From NCBI RefSeq assembly GCF_003073475.1, contig NZ_CP029033.1, positions 1,302,001 through 1,366,000 of the forward strand: a stretch of DNA of 64,000 nt, in the 5' to 3' direction. The DNA comes from Actinobaculum sp. 313. GTDB lineage: Bacteria; Actinomycetota; Actinomycetes; Actinomycetales; Actinomycetaceae. Numbering within the stretch: the first letter of the stretch is position 1; each line of letters begins with the position of its first letter. The notes under the pieces are model-generated. The model saw nothing but the letters and a program-made list of their open reading frames with translations, was not told the origin of the DNA and made no database searches. Below, piece by piece: positions 1 to 8,723 of the stretch. The position numbers were made by a program, and so were the translations under genes.

Positions 1-624
1 GCAGAGGTGGTGGCGGGCATCGCCTCGTTGCAACACCTCGATGTTGCGGTGGTTCCGACCTCCTCCGGTGCGCTGGTGGTACGCGAATTGCCTGTGCCGC
101 AGTACGACGAGTGGGACATCCGCAATATTCTCGGACCCGACGACGCGGACCTGGAGGAGTTGGCGGCCTCGGGTGAGCCCGCCGATAATGCGCCGGCAGT
201 AGCCGCCTTTTTCTCTCGTCTCTCCAAGTACGGCGTCGTGCTGCTTGACGTGAATCTGGACGACGGCGATGGCTTCGACGCCGGCGTAGCGGGAACCGTG
301 CGCGCTTGGCGCTACCAGGCGGGCGAACCGGGGGAGGAGATTTCGGCCGGATTGTTGCTCAACTCCGCCGAACCACTGCTGGAGAAGATCATCCTCGGAC
401 AGGAGAAACCGGAAGATCACGGCGGTATTTTCGCCCGCGACGTCACACCAACCATGCTGACAAAGCTGGCGGCGCGGCGTCGCAGCGCCAGTGGCGGAAA
501 AAAGGGACGAGAAGAGCAATCGGATGACTCCGATAGCATCGATTCGAGCGGAGATGGACCGCAGGAAGCAAGTGAGCCTGCCGAGGCGAACAACCCGCAA
601 ACGGAGCGAGAAGAGGATGACTAA
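1..624 (+). CDS. uncharacterised protein upstream of hisH, 5' end missing
   Basis: The reading frame is open from base 1 and ends at a TAA at 622-624, so the start lies upstream of the window. At least 207 residues are visible. I do not recognise a domain. The visible part is moderately acidic and ends in a low-complexity Ser/Asp/Glu-rich tail of about 45 residues (roughly residues 160-207). It lies directly upstream of hisH on the same strand with a 57-base gap, so it probably belongs to a histidine transcription unit, but no histidine-pathway function can be read from the sequence. Confidence 0.7.
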   Translation, partial: AEVVAGIASLQHLDVAVVPTSSGALVVRELPVPQYDEWDIRNILGPDDADLEELAASGEPADNAPAVAAFFSRLSKYGVVLLDVNLDDGDGFDAGVAGTVRAWRYQAGEPGEEISAGLLLNSAEPLLEKIILGQEKPEDHGGIFARDVTPTMLTKLAARRRSASGGKKGREEQSDDSDSIDSSGDGPQEASEPAEANNPQTEREEDD

Positions 625-668
625 GAGTGTCGCTGCGGGCAGGCATTCGGCTGACGGCTGTGGGCCGC

Positions 669-674
669 TAGAAT
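669..674 (+). promoter_or_regulatory. -10 element of a leaderless hisH promoter
   Basis: TAGAAT ends eight bases before the GTG at 682. No Shine-Dalgarno sequence precedes either candidate start, and the upstream ATG at 673 overlaps this hexamer, so it would not be transcribed from here. Confidence 0.5.
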
Positions 675-681
675 GTCCGGC

Positions 682-1308
682 GTGAAGAAGATTGCTGTTC
701 TTGCTGCGGGCACGGGCAATGTGCGTTCCGTTGTTCGCGCGGTGGAACACGTGGGCGCTGATGTCGAACTCACGGCGGACCCCGATGTGGTGATGGCCGC
801 AGACGGCCTCATCGTTCCCGGTGTGGGCGCCTTCGCCGCAGTGATGGAGAAACTGCGTGGCGTTGGCGCGCACCGCCTTATTGAGCGGCGTGTAGCGGGA
901 GGACGGGGCGTTCTCGGAATATGCGTGGGACTGCAGGTGATGTTCACGCGCAGCACGGAACGCGGTGAACACGAAGGTTTGGGCCAGTGGCCCGGGTCAG
1001 TGGACCGCCTTCCGGCACGAATCGTTCCCCATATGGGCTGGTCACCGGTGGATGTGGCAGAAGGGTCCCGCCTCTTCTCCGGGGTGGAGGATCAGCGCTT
1101 CTATTTCGTTCATTCATACGCGGTCCAGGAAGATCCCGGAGCGCAGATGAGCGATGCCCTTGCCAGACCGAACGTCACCTGGGCGGAACATGGCGCCCGC
1201 TTCGTTGCGGCGGTGGAAGATGGCCCGCTTTGCGCTACACAGTTTCACCCGGAGAAGTCGAGTGAGGCGGGCGCGGTGTTGTTGCGGAATTGGCTGGGAA
1301 CCTTGTGA
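682..1308 (+). CDS. hisH: imidazole glycerol phosphate synthase, glutaminase subunit HisH
   Basis: HisH hydrolyses glutamine and channels ammonia to HisF for imidazole glycerol phosphate and AICAR formation in histidine synthesis. The class I amidotransferase triad is intact: nucleophile Cys81 in GICVGLQ, and His189 and Glu191 in QFHPEKS. I use the GTG at 682 (208 residues, starting MKKIAVLAAGTGNVRS), because this matches the usual HisH N-terminus and fits the leaderless promoter. The in-frame ATG at 673 adds three residues. The partner hisF is not adjacent: it lies about 55 kb away at 56128, so the histidine genes are split. Confidence 0.95.
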   Translation: MKKIAVLAAGTGNVRSVVRAVEHVGADVELTADPDVVMAADGLIVPGVGAFAAVMEKLRGVGAHRLIERRVAGGRGVLGICVGLQVMFTRSTERGEHEGLGQWPGSVDRLPARIVPHMGWSPVDVAEGSRLFSGVEDQRFYFVHSYAVQEDPGAQMSDALARPNVTWAEHGARFVAAVEDGPLCATQFHPEKSSEAGAVLLRNWLGTL

Positions 1309-1428
1309 TGTTCTGGTGCGGTGGTGGTTCGCCTGCGGCACCAGCAGCGGTGGACCGAACCGATTCATGGATCAGACGCACTGAATGCATGCGGTGAATG
1401 CGCCGAGAAGCGATGAGGAGTTAACGAC

Positions 1429-2163
1429 ATGATTGATAGTCTCCAACTTTTGCCCGCGGTTGATGTTGTCGGCGGACAGGCAGTTCGACTGGTGCAAGGC
1501 GAGGCCGGTACCGAGCAGAGCTACGGGGACCCAGCCGAAGCGGTGGCGACTTTTCTCGCCGAGGGAGCAACCTGGATACATCTAGTCGACCTCGACGCCG
1601 CTTTTGGGCGTGGATCGAACCACGAGCTACTCGCCGATATAGTGGCAAGCACGCCGTGCCAGGTGGAGCTCTCCGGTGGTATCCGTGACGATGCGTCGCT
1701 TGAGCGCGCGCTGGCTGCGGGTGCCGCCCGCGTCAACCTGGGAACCGCAGCCTTGGAGGATCCGGAATGGACCGCCGGTGTGATCGGGAAGTACGGCGCA
1801 CGGATAGCCGTGGGCCTGGACGTGCGCGGAGAAACTCTTGCTGCGCGCGGCTGGACCAAGGAGGGGGGCAATCTGTGGGAGGTGCTGGAACGGCTCGACG
1901 GCGCCGGCTGCTCGCGGTACGTTGTAACCGATGTGGCGCGCGATGGCATGTTGAGCGGACCTAATACCGGCCTTCTCGCCGCCGTGGCGGGCCGTACCAG
2001 CGCACCGGTGGTAGCCTCCGGAGGAGTCTCGTCATTGGATGATTTACGGGCGCTGCGCGAGTTGGTTCCTTTGGGAGTCGATAGCGCCATTGTGGGCAAG
2101 GCGCTGTATGCGGGAGCCTTCACACTCTCCGAGGCGATTGCCGTGGCGGGGGAGCAGAACTGA
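1429..2163 (+). CDS. priA: PriA, bifunctional HisA/TrpF phosphoribosyl isomerase
   Basis: This 244-residue TIM barrel is HisA-like. In actinobacteria the enzyme PriA isomerises both ProFAR (histidine pathway) and phosphoribosyl anthranilate (tryptophan pathway). The conserved acid/base pair is present as Asp12 (LPAVDV) and Asp131 (VGLDVRG), with Arg20 in AVRL and phosphate-binding glycines in SGGI and ASGGVSS. The trp cluster at 57-62 kb has no trpF, which fits the dual role. GAGGAG at 1415-1420 is a good ribosome-binding site for the ATG. The stop overlaps the start of the next gene (TGATG). The bifunctionality is inferred from lineage and from the absence of trpF. Confidence 0.93.
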   Translation: MIDSLQLLPAVDVVGGQAVRLVQGEAGTEQSYGDPAEAVATFLAEGATWIHLVDLDAAFGRGSNHELLADIVASTPCQVELSGGIRDDASLERALAAGAARVNLGTAALEDPEWTAGVIGKYGARIAVGLDVRGETLAARGWTKEGGNLWEVLERLDGAGCSRYVVTDVARDGMLSGPNTGLLAAVAGRTSAPVVASGGVSSLDDLRALRELVPLGVDSAIVGKALYAGAFTLSEAIAVAGEQN

Positions 2164-2900
2164 TGGATCCGCAGCGACTGCTGCAGCCGAATGCCTTCGC
2201 GGAAGACGACGGCACCGAACAGGCCGTGTTTACCCAGGCTCTCGCAATCGCAAACCCCATGCGGCGGCACGAGGCAGTGGTAGCGGCGCTGACCACGGGC
2301 CGCGTTCTCCTCGCGGTGCAGGCGCATCCACACCCCGGGCACGCTACCGTGGCGGCTATTGGTAGGCACGTTGCGGGAGGCGAAGAGTCCGGGCCGAGCG
2401 GCGAAATTAGTAATGTCACATCGAACCTGCGAGTAGACGGTCCGGGTGGGCGACCCGCGTTCGCGGTGTTCTCCTCGGCCGATCAGGTGGGGGCATTTGA
2501 TTCCGCAGCGCGGCCGCTGCCTTTGGGTGGGAAGACCGCCGCGGCGCGGGCTCTTGCCACAGGTGGCATGCTGGTAGTGAATCCTGGTGATGAACAGGAA
2601 TTCGTCGGTCGGAGCGCCTTGGCCGCTATTTCCGCCGCAGAACCCTGGTTAGCGCCATGGAACGATACCGACATCGCGACGCGAATTGGCCAGTCGGTGC
2701 GTGATTGCGAGCTTGTACGTGGACTCAGTATTTCCATGCGTCGCGGAGGAGTCACATTGGTACTGCTGCATATGGCGCAGCGAGCCGAACGTGCCGCAGC
2801 CGCAGATGCCGTGGTGCGGGCAAGTCAGGCTATCGCCCATGACGAGTATCTTCGCGCCCGCCTCGATGCCGTTGAAGTCGTACCCGTGCGTGACATTTGA
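2163..2900 (+). CDS. SseB-family protein
   Basis: This 245-residue protein has the organisation of the actinobacterial SseB-like family often found between priA and infC. An N-terminal half carries repeated hydrophobic strands (VLLAVQAHP, PAFAVFSSADQV), and a central GGMLVVNPGDEQEFV segment resembles the SseB core. Its biochemical role is unknown. The start codon overlaps the priA stop, so translation is probably coupled and both genes share a transcript. No signal peptide or membrane segment is visible. Confidence 0.75.
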   Translation: MDPQRLLQPNAFAEDDGTEQAVFTQALAIANPMRRHEAVVAALTTGRVLLAVQAHPHPGHATVAAIGRHVAGGEESGPSGEISNVTSNLRVDGPGGRPAFAVFSSADQVGAFDSAARPLPLGGKTAAARALATGGMLVVNPGDEQEFVGRSALAAISAAEPWLAPWNDTDIATRIGQSVRDCELVRGLSISMRRGGVTLVLLHMAQRAERAAAADAVVRASQAIAHDEYLRARLDAVEVVPVRDI

Positions 2901-3261
2901 GGCCCCGCGTCGAAACTGTGCAGGCGGCTGTTGCTTTCGCTGCTACCAGGGCCCAGGCAGGCGAATGCGGGGTGAAACGCGACGATGTCGAGGGCTGCGG
3001 ACCCTCGAGACACTGTGTGGCCGGGTGGCCAGTGTGTGCAAAGCGACACGAAAAAAGGCCTATTTGAGGCCTGGTGGCCGGTCGTCGCCGCCGTCAAGCT
3101 GGTATAGTATTTGGCGACCAACCGGCCAAGCGGCCGGAATGCAAGTGGAGTACTCCCACCTGGGTGGCCCTCTGGGTACCGGGTTACATGGTAGGCAGCT
3201 CTTGGCAGCCGGTTCCTGGGGTGTTCTGCGCGCATCAAAGTCCAGGAACTGAGGAGCAGTT
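2901..3261 (+). promoter_or_regulatory. 361-base leader region of the infC operon
   Basis: No gene is present. A -10-like TATAGT lies at 3103-3108 without a clear -35, placing a transcription start near 3115 and a leader of about 147 bases before infC. The leader begins with a perfect 6-bp hairpin (CCGGCC/GGCCGG, 3122-3137, 4-base loop), followed by a second weak hairpin around GGAGTACTCC (3147-3156). Leaders of infC-rpmI-rplT operons carry autoregulatory structures in other bacteria; that this one does is inference. Confidence 0.5.
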
Positions 3262-3963
3262 ATCAACAACGAACCACGGGTCAATGAGAGAATCCGCGTC
3301 GACAAGGTGCGCCTTGTCGGCCCCGGCGGTGAGCAAGTCGGCGTCGTCCGGGTGGATGATGCTCTTCGTCTCGCGCAGGAAGCCGGATTGGATCTCGTTG
3401 AGGTGGCACCGAACTCCAACCCGCCCGTTGCCAAGCTCATGGACTACGGAAAGTTCAAGTATGAGGCTGCGCAGAAGGCACGTGAAGCGCGCCGGAATCA
3501 GTCAAATACGGTGATCAAGTCGATTCGCATCGGCCTGAAGATTGACGAGAATGACTACCGCACAAAAAAGAGCCAGGCGGAGCGATTTCTTGCGGGCGGC
3601 GACAAGGTGAAATTCGACCTGCGCTTCAAAGGGCGGGAACAGTCGCGCCCGGAGTTGGGTGTTAAGCTGCTGCGAGGCATGGCGGACGAGCTGGCGGAGA
3701 TTTCTACCGTTGAGGCAGCTCCGCGCGCCGACGGCCGATACATGTCAATGGTGCTCGCACCGTTACGAAAGAAGTCCGAGGCGAAGTCGGACCAGCGGCG
3801 TCGTCGGGAGGCGCAACGTGAGAACCGGCGTGCACGCGACGCCGAGCGAGCACAGCGCCAGCAGGAAAAGGCCGCGGAGGCCAGTGAGTCTCCGGCGGCG
3901 CAGGACGCCGAGGCCAAGGCGGCGCCCGCTGCCAAGCCGAAGCCATCCGCACCCGGCGCCTGA
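3262..3963 (+). CDS. infC: translation initiation factor IF-3, non-canonical AUC start
   Basis: IF-3 binds the 30S subunit, prevents 50S joining and monitors start-codon pairing. The frame is open only from 3253. The conserved N-terminus ([18 protein letters not shown]) begins at an ATC at 3262, preceded by GAGGAG at 3251-3256 with 5-base spacing. The first GTG (3307) would cut off conserved residues, so AUC is the likely start (233 residues). The N-domain, Lys-rich linker ([14 protein letters not shown]) and C-domain ([12 protein letters not shown]) are intact. After about residue 160 there is a basic then Ala/Pro/Lys-rich extension of about 70 residues. Rare starts in infC are a known IF-3 autocontrol device (AUU in E. 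coli). Confidence 0.92.
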   Translation: MNNEPRVNERIRVDKVRLVGPGGEQVGVVRVDDALRLAQEAGLDLVEVAPNSNPPVAKLMDYGKFKYEAAQKAREARRNQSNTVIKSIRIGLKIDENDYRTKKSQAERFLAGGDKVKFDLRFKGREQSRPELGVKLLRGMADELAEISTVEAAPRADGRYMSMVLAPLRKKSEAKSDQRRRREAQRENRRARDAERAQRQQEKAAEASESPAAQDAEAKAAPAAKPKPSAPGA

Positions 3964-4025
3964 TACTTCTTTTTGTTGCCAAATAGACGCCGCACCGCTA
4001 TGTGCGGCCTGATCGAGGGGCTGAT

Positions 4026-4220
4026 ATGCCGAAGAATAAGACGCACTCCGGTGCGAAGAAGCGTTTCCGCGTGACGGGAAGTGGGAAGCTTATGCGCCAG
4101 CAGGCCAATAAGCGGCATCTGTTGGAGCACAAGTCGTCGCGCCGAACCCGTCGCCTGTCAAAGGACCAGGCGGTCGCTAACGCGAACCTGAAGCAAGTCA
4201 ACACCCTGCTGGGCCGCTGA
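4026..4220 (+). CDS. rpmI: 50S ribosomal protein bL35
   Basis: This 64-residue basic protein has the typical bL35 N-terminus ([18 protein letters not shown]) and length. The ATG at 4026 is preceded by GAGGGG. It lies 62 bases after infC and 19 bases before rplT, in the conserved infC-rpmI-rplT order. The product is a structural protein of the large ribosomal subunit. Confidence 0.97.
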   Translation: MPKNKTHSGAKKRFRVTGSGKLMRQQANKRHLLEHKSSRRTRRLSKDQAVANANLKQVNTLLGR

Positions 4221-4239
4221 GGCGGAAGGAGATTTAGAC

Positions 4240-4623
4240 ATGGCACGAGTCAAGCGCGCAGTCAACGCGCATAAGAAGCGTCGCACCACCCTGGACAGGG
4301 CGTCGGGGTACCGGGGCCAGCGTTCCCGCTTGTATCGCAAGGCCAAGGAGCAGGTCACGCACTCCATGGTGTATAACTACCGTGATCGCAAGGCCCGCAA
4401 GAGCGAATTCCGCAAGCTGTGGATCACGCGTATCAATGCCGGTGTGCGCGCGGAGGGCATGACATACAACCGCTTCATCCAGGGCTTGAGCCTGGCGGGT
4501 ATCGAGGTTGATCGGCGCCAACTGGCTGAGATGGCGGTGAACGATCCGGTGGCTTTCAAGGCGGTTGTGGAAAAGGCGCGGCAGGCGTTGCCCACCGATG
4601 TCAACGCACCGAAGTCGGCGTAA
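4240..4623 (+). CDS. rplT: 50S ribosomal protein bL20
   Basis: This 127-residue protein starts [15 protein letters not shown], diagnostic of bL20, a large-subunit protein that binds 23S rRNA early in assembly. In several bacteria bL20 also represses its own operon through the mRNA leader. The ribosome-binding site is AAGGAG before the ATG at 4240. A strong intrinsic terminator starts 15 bases after the stop codon and closes the operon. Confidence 0.97.
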   Translation: MARVKRAVNAHKKRRTTLDRASGYRGQRSRLYRKAKEQVTHSMVYNYRDRKARKSEFRKLWITRINAGVRAEGMTYNRFIQGLSLAGIEVDRRQLAEMAVNDPVAFKAVVEKARQALPTDVNAPKSA

Positions 4624-4637
4624 CACGATGTCGTATG

Positions 4638-4668
4638 ACGGGAGGACTCGCGTGGGTCCTCCCGTTTT
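4638..4668 (+). terminator. intrinsic terminator of infC-rpmI-rplT
   Basis: A perfect 10-bp stem (4638-4647 with 4656-4665, ACGGGAGGAC/GTCCTCCCGT) with an 8-base loop is followed by a T run at 4665-4668. Confidence 0.9.
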
Positions 4669-4767
4669 GCTGTCATCGCTATTGCGTGTGCGCGAGGCAT
4701 CGACGCCGTAGACGTTGATCTGTTCGGCACGCACGTGCCGTTCGTTGGTCATTGAAAGGGGGCGGCT

Positions 4768-5619
4768 GTGAACACGCCGCGTATTAAGGAAGCGTCGCGA
4801 ACTCAGTTGCAGCGCGCACAGCGCTTGCATCGGCGTGAACAGCGGGAAAAGCATGGGCAGGCGCTTGTTGAGGGGCCGCAGGCGGTCCGTGAGCTTCTGA
4901 GCTGGCAGGTGCAGACAGTGCGTGATGTGTACGCGACCAACGAGGCATTGGAGCGCCATCCCGATATTCGCGCGCTGATCGCGGCCAAAGGGGTCTGGAC
5001 GCATGTGCTTGATGCCGCCGCTATGCGAGACCTGTCCGGCGACGGTCAAGGATTGGTCGCCGTTGCCCGCATACCACAGCGGCGGGAAGCGAGCACCCTG
5101 ATGCGCGGAGCGCAGCTTGTTATCGCGGTTGCCGAGCTCTCTGATCCGGGTAATCTGGGGACAATCGTGCGCACGGCCGATGCGGTTGGGGCGGCTGCGG
5201 TTCTGATAGGAAAGGGGAGCGCCGAACTTTATTCCCCCAAGGCGATCCGTTCGACGGCGGGATCGGTGTTTCATGTGCCGTGTGTGACAGGCCTGGAGTT
5301 CGCCGACATGGTGCGTCTCGCGCACGACGCGGGATTGCAGTGCTTAGCGGCAGATGGAGCGGGCGAATGGGAGCTGCAAGCACTGGTCAATGCGGCCTGG
5401 GAGAAGCAGGTGCTCGGCACATGGTTCGATGGTCCCGATTTAACGCGTCCGACCATGTGGATTTTAGGGAATGAAGCGCACGGCTTCGCCGGGCAGTCGA
5501 CGGAAATGGTGGATGCCCGTGTTTCAATTCCCCTGCAAGGACAGGCGGAATCGTTGAATGTATCGATGGCAGGTGCCATCTGCGCGTATACGAGTCTATT
5601 CGCCCAGAATGCCGGATGA
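4768..5619 (+). CDS. SpoU-family (SPOUT) RNA 2'-O-methyltransferase
   Basis: This 283-residue protein has an N-terminal RNA-binding region and a C-terminal SPOUT knot. The three SpoU motifs are clear: DPGNLGTIVRTADA near residue 126, WILGNEAHGF near 231 and IPLQGQAESLNVSMA near 254. It transfers a methyl group from S-adenosylmethionine to a ribose 2'-OH of rRNA or tRNA; the exact target cannot be told. The GTG start has AAAGGGGG upstream. The gene follows infC-rpmI-rplT as in many actinobacteria, where pheST usually comes next; here about 14 kb of other genes intervene. Confidence 0.92.
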   Translation: MNTPRIKEASRTQLQRAQRLHRREQREKHGQALVEGPQAVRELLSWQVQTVRDVYATNEALERHPDIRALIAAKGVWTHVLDAAAMRDLSGDGQGLVAVARIPQRREASTLMRGAQLVIAVAELSDPGNLGTIVRTADAVGAAAVLIGKGSAELYSPKAIRSTAGSVFHVPCVTGLEFADMVRLAHDAGLQCLAADGAGEWELQALVNAAWEKQVLGTWFDGPDLTRPTMWILGNEAHGFAGQSTEMVDARVSIPLQGQAESLNVSMAGAICAYTSLFAQNAG

Positions 5620-5722
5620 ACAGGAATCACACCCCTAGGCCTTAGGTCCCAGTTTTGAGCAAATTAAACGCACGTCTTTTTTTGTGAAAATCCCTGCTCG
5701 GCGCAAGGTCGAAGGTAACTGA

Positions 5723-5750
5723 TTGCGATTTGGGATGTTCGGCCTATGGT
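5723..5750 (+). promoter_or_regulatory. leaderless promoter of porG
   Basis: A -35-like TTGCGA (5723-5728), a 16-base spacer and a -10 TATGGT (5745-5750) end seven bases before the ATG at 5757. No ribosome-binding site is present, so the por transcript probably begins at the start codon. Confidence 0.6.
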
Positions 5751-5756
5751 GAAGAT

Positions 5757-6338
5757 ATGGTCGAAATACGAATCCACGGTCGGGGCGGACAGGGTGTGGT
5801 GACCGCCTCCGACATGGTGGCAATGGCAGCTTTCGCGGAGGGCCATCACGCGCAAGCGTTTCCGTCCTTCGGATCCGAGCGCACTGGCGCGCCGGTGGTC
5901 GCCTACAGCCGTATCCGCGATGAGGAGATACGCACGCGTGAACCGGTGCTGAATCCAGATGTCATTATCGTGCAGGATCCCACCCTCCTGCCGATCCTCG
6001 ATGTTTTTGCCGGCTTGACGCCGGAGGGATACGCCCTGGTGAATTCGGCGAAGTCGCCGGAGGAACTTGGTTTCGCCGACGTGGCGCGGTCACGGCCGGT
6101 GGGGCACGTCATGTCTATTCCGGCCACGGATATTGCGCGCGAGCACACCGGACGAACGGTGCCGAACGCCGTCCTACTGGGCGCCATGGCCGCGCTTACC
6201 GGGCTGATCACGCTTGATTCGGTTGCCGCGGCGATCCGCAATCGGTTCCCGGGAAGCGTGGGCGAGAAGAACGTTGCCGCCGCAACCGCGGCTTATGAAC
6301 TCGTCCTGGAGAAGAAGGGAGAGGCTGTTCATGCTTGA
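5757..6338 (+). CDS. porG: pyruvate:ferredoxin oxidoreductase gamma subunit
   Basis: This 193-residue protein matches the gamma subunit of multisubunit 2-oxoacid:ferredoxin oxidoreductases (MVEIRIHGRGGQGVVTASDM, then FPSFGSERTGAPV). The enzyme oxidatively decarboxylates a 2-oxoacid to acyl-CoA and reduces ferredoxin. The ATG at 5757 fits the leaderless promoter and the family N-terminus. The gene overlaps porA by 8 bases and is the first of four tightly packed genes. Pyruvate is the likely substrate, judged from the alpha subunit. Confidence 0.92.
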   Translation: MVEIRIHGRGGQGVVTASDMVAMAAFAEGHHAQAFPSFGSERTGAPVVAYSRIRDEEIRTREPVLNPDVIIVQDPTLLPILDVFAGLTPEGYALVNSAKSPEELGFADVARSRPVGHVMSIPATDIAREHTGRTVPNAVLLGAMAALTGLITLDSVAAAIRNRFPGSVGEKNVAAATAAYELVLEKKGEAVHA

Positions 6339-7587
6339 GCAAATCGAGGGATCGAAGGCAATCGCGCATACCGTGGCGCGTTGCCATCCAGAGGTCGTAT
6401 CGGCCTACCCCATCTCACCTCAGACGCATATCGTTGAAGAAGTCTCGCGTATGGTCAAAACAGGCGAGCTGAGTGGATGCGAATACGTCAATGTCGAGTC
6501 CGAGTTCGCGGCAATGTCCGCCTGCATCGGAGCCTCCGCAGCGGGGGCTCGCACCTACACCGCGACGGCGTCGCAGGGCCTGCTGTTCATGGTGGAGGCC
6601 GTTTACAATGCCTCCGGCCTCGGCCTGCCCATCGTGATGACGGTCGCCAACCGTGCGATCGGCGGTCCGATCAACATCTGGAACGACCAGTCGGATACCA
6701 TGTCGCAGCGCGACTCCGGCTGGCTGCAGCTCTACGCGATGGATAATCAAGAAGCCGCAGACCTGCACGTCCAGGCCTTCAAGCTCGCCGAGGAACTCTC
6801 TCTTCCGATTATGGTGTGCATGGACGGTTTCATCCTCACGCATGCCGTTGAACAGGTGAACCTTCCCGAAGAAGATCAGATCGCGCGCTTCCTGCCGCCT
6901 TTTGAACCGCGACAGTTGCTTGATCCCAGTGATCCGATCTCCATTGGTGCGATGGTAGGCCCGGAGGCCTTCACCGAGGTGAAATACCTCGGGCATATCA
7001 AGCAGTTGGAGGCACTGGACCGTATTCCGGAGATTCAGAGTGAGTTCCAGCAGATCTTCGGACGCGATTCCGGCGGTCTGCTTCACTCCTATCGGACGGA
7101 GGACGCGGAAACCATCGTCCTGTGCCTGGGCTCGATCACCGGCACGATCCGCGATGTCGTGGACGCGCGGCGCGAACGGGGCGATAAGATCGGCGTCGTT
7201 TCGCTGGTTGCCTTCCGTCCCTTCCCGACGGCGGCCGTTCACGATGCGCTGGACGGAGCCAAGCGTGTTCTCGTCGTCGAGAAAGCGTTCTCCAGCGGGA
7301 TTGGAGGCATTGTTGCCGCACACGTACGTGGCGCATTGGAAGGCAGCGACATTCGGATCTACGAACTAATCGCCGGGCTTGGTGGACGCGATGTCACCCA
7401 GCCGTCGTTGAACGACTACTTCGACAAGGCCGAGAAAGACGCCGTCGAACGGCTGACCTTCCTTGACCTGCAAACCGATATTGTCAAGCGCGAACTGGAG
7501 CGCCAGGAGGCCAACCGCCGCTCGGGTGCATCTCCGGAGAATATCGTGCGTGACGTAACACGAAAGATGATGGAAGGTGCGCAATGA
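6331..7587 (+). CDS. porA: pyruvate:ferredoxin oxidoreductase alpha subunit
   Basis: This 418-residue protein is the alpha subunit of a multisubunit, archaeal-type 2-oxoacid:ferredoxin oxidoreductase. It opens with MLEQIEGSKAIAHTVARC and has the YPISPQT motif near residue 25 that is typical of pyruvate enzymes, then a pyrimidine-binding domain and a C-terminal transketolase-like domain (IGVVSLVAFRPFP). The ATG at 6331 has AAGGGAGAGG upstream and overlaps the end of porG. The stop overlaps porB (ATGA), so the subunits are probably translationally coupled. Oxygen-sensitive pyruvate oxidation of this kind indicates anaerobic metabolism. Confidence 0.93.
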   Translation: MLEQIEGSKAIAHTVARCHPEVVSAYPISPQTHIVEEVSRMVKTGELSGCEYVNVESEFAAMSACIGASAAGARTYTATASQGLLFMVEAVYNASGLGLPIVMTVANRAIGGPINIWNDQSDTMSQRDSGWLQLYAMDNQEAADLHVQAFKLAEELSLPIMVCMDGFILTHAVEQVNLPEEDQIARFLPPFEPRQLLDPSDPISIGAMVGPEAFTEVKYLGHIKQLEALDRIPEIQSEFQQIFGRDSGGLLHSYRTEDAETIVLCLGSITGTIRDVVDARRERGDKIGVVSLVAFRPFPTAAVHDALDGAKRVLVVEKAFSSGIGGIVAAHVRGALEGSDIRIYELIAGLGGRDVTQPSLNDYFDKAEKDAVERLTFLDLQTDIVKRELERQEANRRSGASPENIVRDVTRKMMEGAQ

Positions 7588-8720
7588 GTAACGATACAAC
7601 GGCTGCCAGCGTTCCTCCGGAGCTCACTGAAAAGCGCTATATCCGTGGGAACCCCGGGGCGGCAGACGTGCCCGAAACACAGATTCCGGCACGTGAACAC
7701 GTCAAGTTCTATCAGGTCGGTTCCTTCGCCGTCGGCAACAGACTGGTACCGGAGGAGCTACGTTCCTTTCAGTCGGAGAAAGACCGTGCGAATTCGCTGA
7801 CATCGGGTCATCGCGCCTGCCAGGGCTGCGGCGAGGCGCTCGGTGCACGATACGCGATTGACACTGCAATGAAGGCCACGGGTGACAAGGTCATAGCGGT
7901 TAACGCTACCGGTTGCCTGGAAGTGTTCTCGACGCCATACCCGAACAGTGCGTGGAATTTGCCGTGGATTCATTCCCTGTTCGGCAATGCCCCGGCAGTG
8001 GCTTCCGGTGTGCAGGCGGCCCTGAAGGCCAAGGGGTGTGAAGACATCCGTGTAATCGCGCAGGGCGGCGACGGCGGTACCGTCGATATCGGAATTGGCG
8101 CGCTGTCGGGCATGTTCGAGCGTAACGACGATGTGCTTTACATCTGCTACGACAACGAGGCCTATATGAACACCGGCGTGCAACGGTCCGGTGCGACGCC
8201 GCCGACGGCGCGCACCGCGACAACCCAGCCCGTGGGTCCCGAGCCGGGTAACGACTGGGGCCAGGGCAAATTCATGCCACGTATCGCGATGGCACATGAA
8301 ATACCTTATGTGGCAACGGCAACGGTTGCTGATCTGCGCGATCTCGAATACAAGGTGAACAAGGCTATGCAGTACCGCGGTGCGCGCTATATTCATGTGC
8401 TCGTTCCCTGCCCGCTGGGCTGGGGTACCGCCTCGAATATCACGGTTAAGATCGCGCGTTTGGCGACGCAATCTGGCCTGTTCCCCGTTTTTGAAGCGGA
8501 GTACGGTGAGCTCGTCTCCTCCGCGAAGATCCGCAGACCGGTTCCGGTGGAGGAGTACCTGCGCCCGCAGCGGCGCTTCGCGCATCTGTTCAAGAAGAAT
8601 GCGGATCGCGCGGTTATTGCCCGGCTGCAGGAGTTGGCGGATCGCAATATTCGCCGATACGACCTCATTGATGACGATCAGTTGGACGAATTCGTCAAGA
8701 CGCCGGAAGAGGAGGGCTGA
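7584..8720 (+). CDS. porB: pyruvate:ferredoxin oxidoreductase beta subunit
   Basis: This 378-residue thiamine-diphosphate subunit carries the Fe-S-associated CQGCGEALGARYAID motif near residue 75 and the TPP signature GGDGGTVDIG near 160, followed about 25 residues later by CYDNEAYMNTG. Compared with archaeal beta subunits it has an N-terminal extension of about 65 residues. With porA it forms the catalytic core that decarboxylates pyruvate to acetyl-CoA. It overlaps porA by four bases, and only three bases separate it from the next gene. Confidence 0.93.
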   Translation: MSNDTTAASVPPELTEKRYIRGNPGAADVPETQIPAREHVKFYQVGSFAVGNRLVPEELRSFQSEKDRANSLTSGHRACQGCGEALGARYAIDTAMKATGDKVIAVNATGCLEVFSTPYPNSAWNLPWIHSLFGNAPAVASGVQAALKAKGCEDIRVIAQGGDGGTVDIGIGALSGMFERNDDVLYICYDNEAYMNTGVQRSGATPPTARTATTQPVGPEPGNDWGQGKFMPRIAMAHEIPYVATATVADLRDLEYKVNKAMQYRGARYIHVLVPCPLGWGTASNITVKIARLATQSGLFPVFEAEYGELVSSAKIRRPVPVEEYLRPQRRFAHLFKKNADRAVIARLQELADRNIRRYDLIDDDQLDEFVKTPEEEG

Positions 8721-8723
8721 GCA

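Noticed and set aside
4234-5325. 363-residue minus-strand open frame opposite rplT and the SpoU gene
   Set aside because: It overlaps well-supported genes on the other strand, its residues look like antisense of high-GC codons, and it matches no family pattern.
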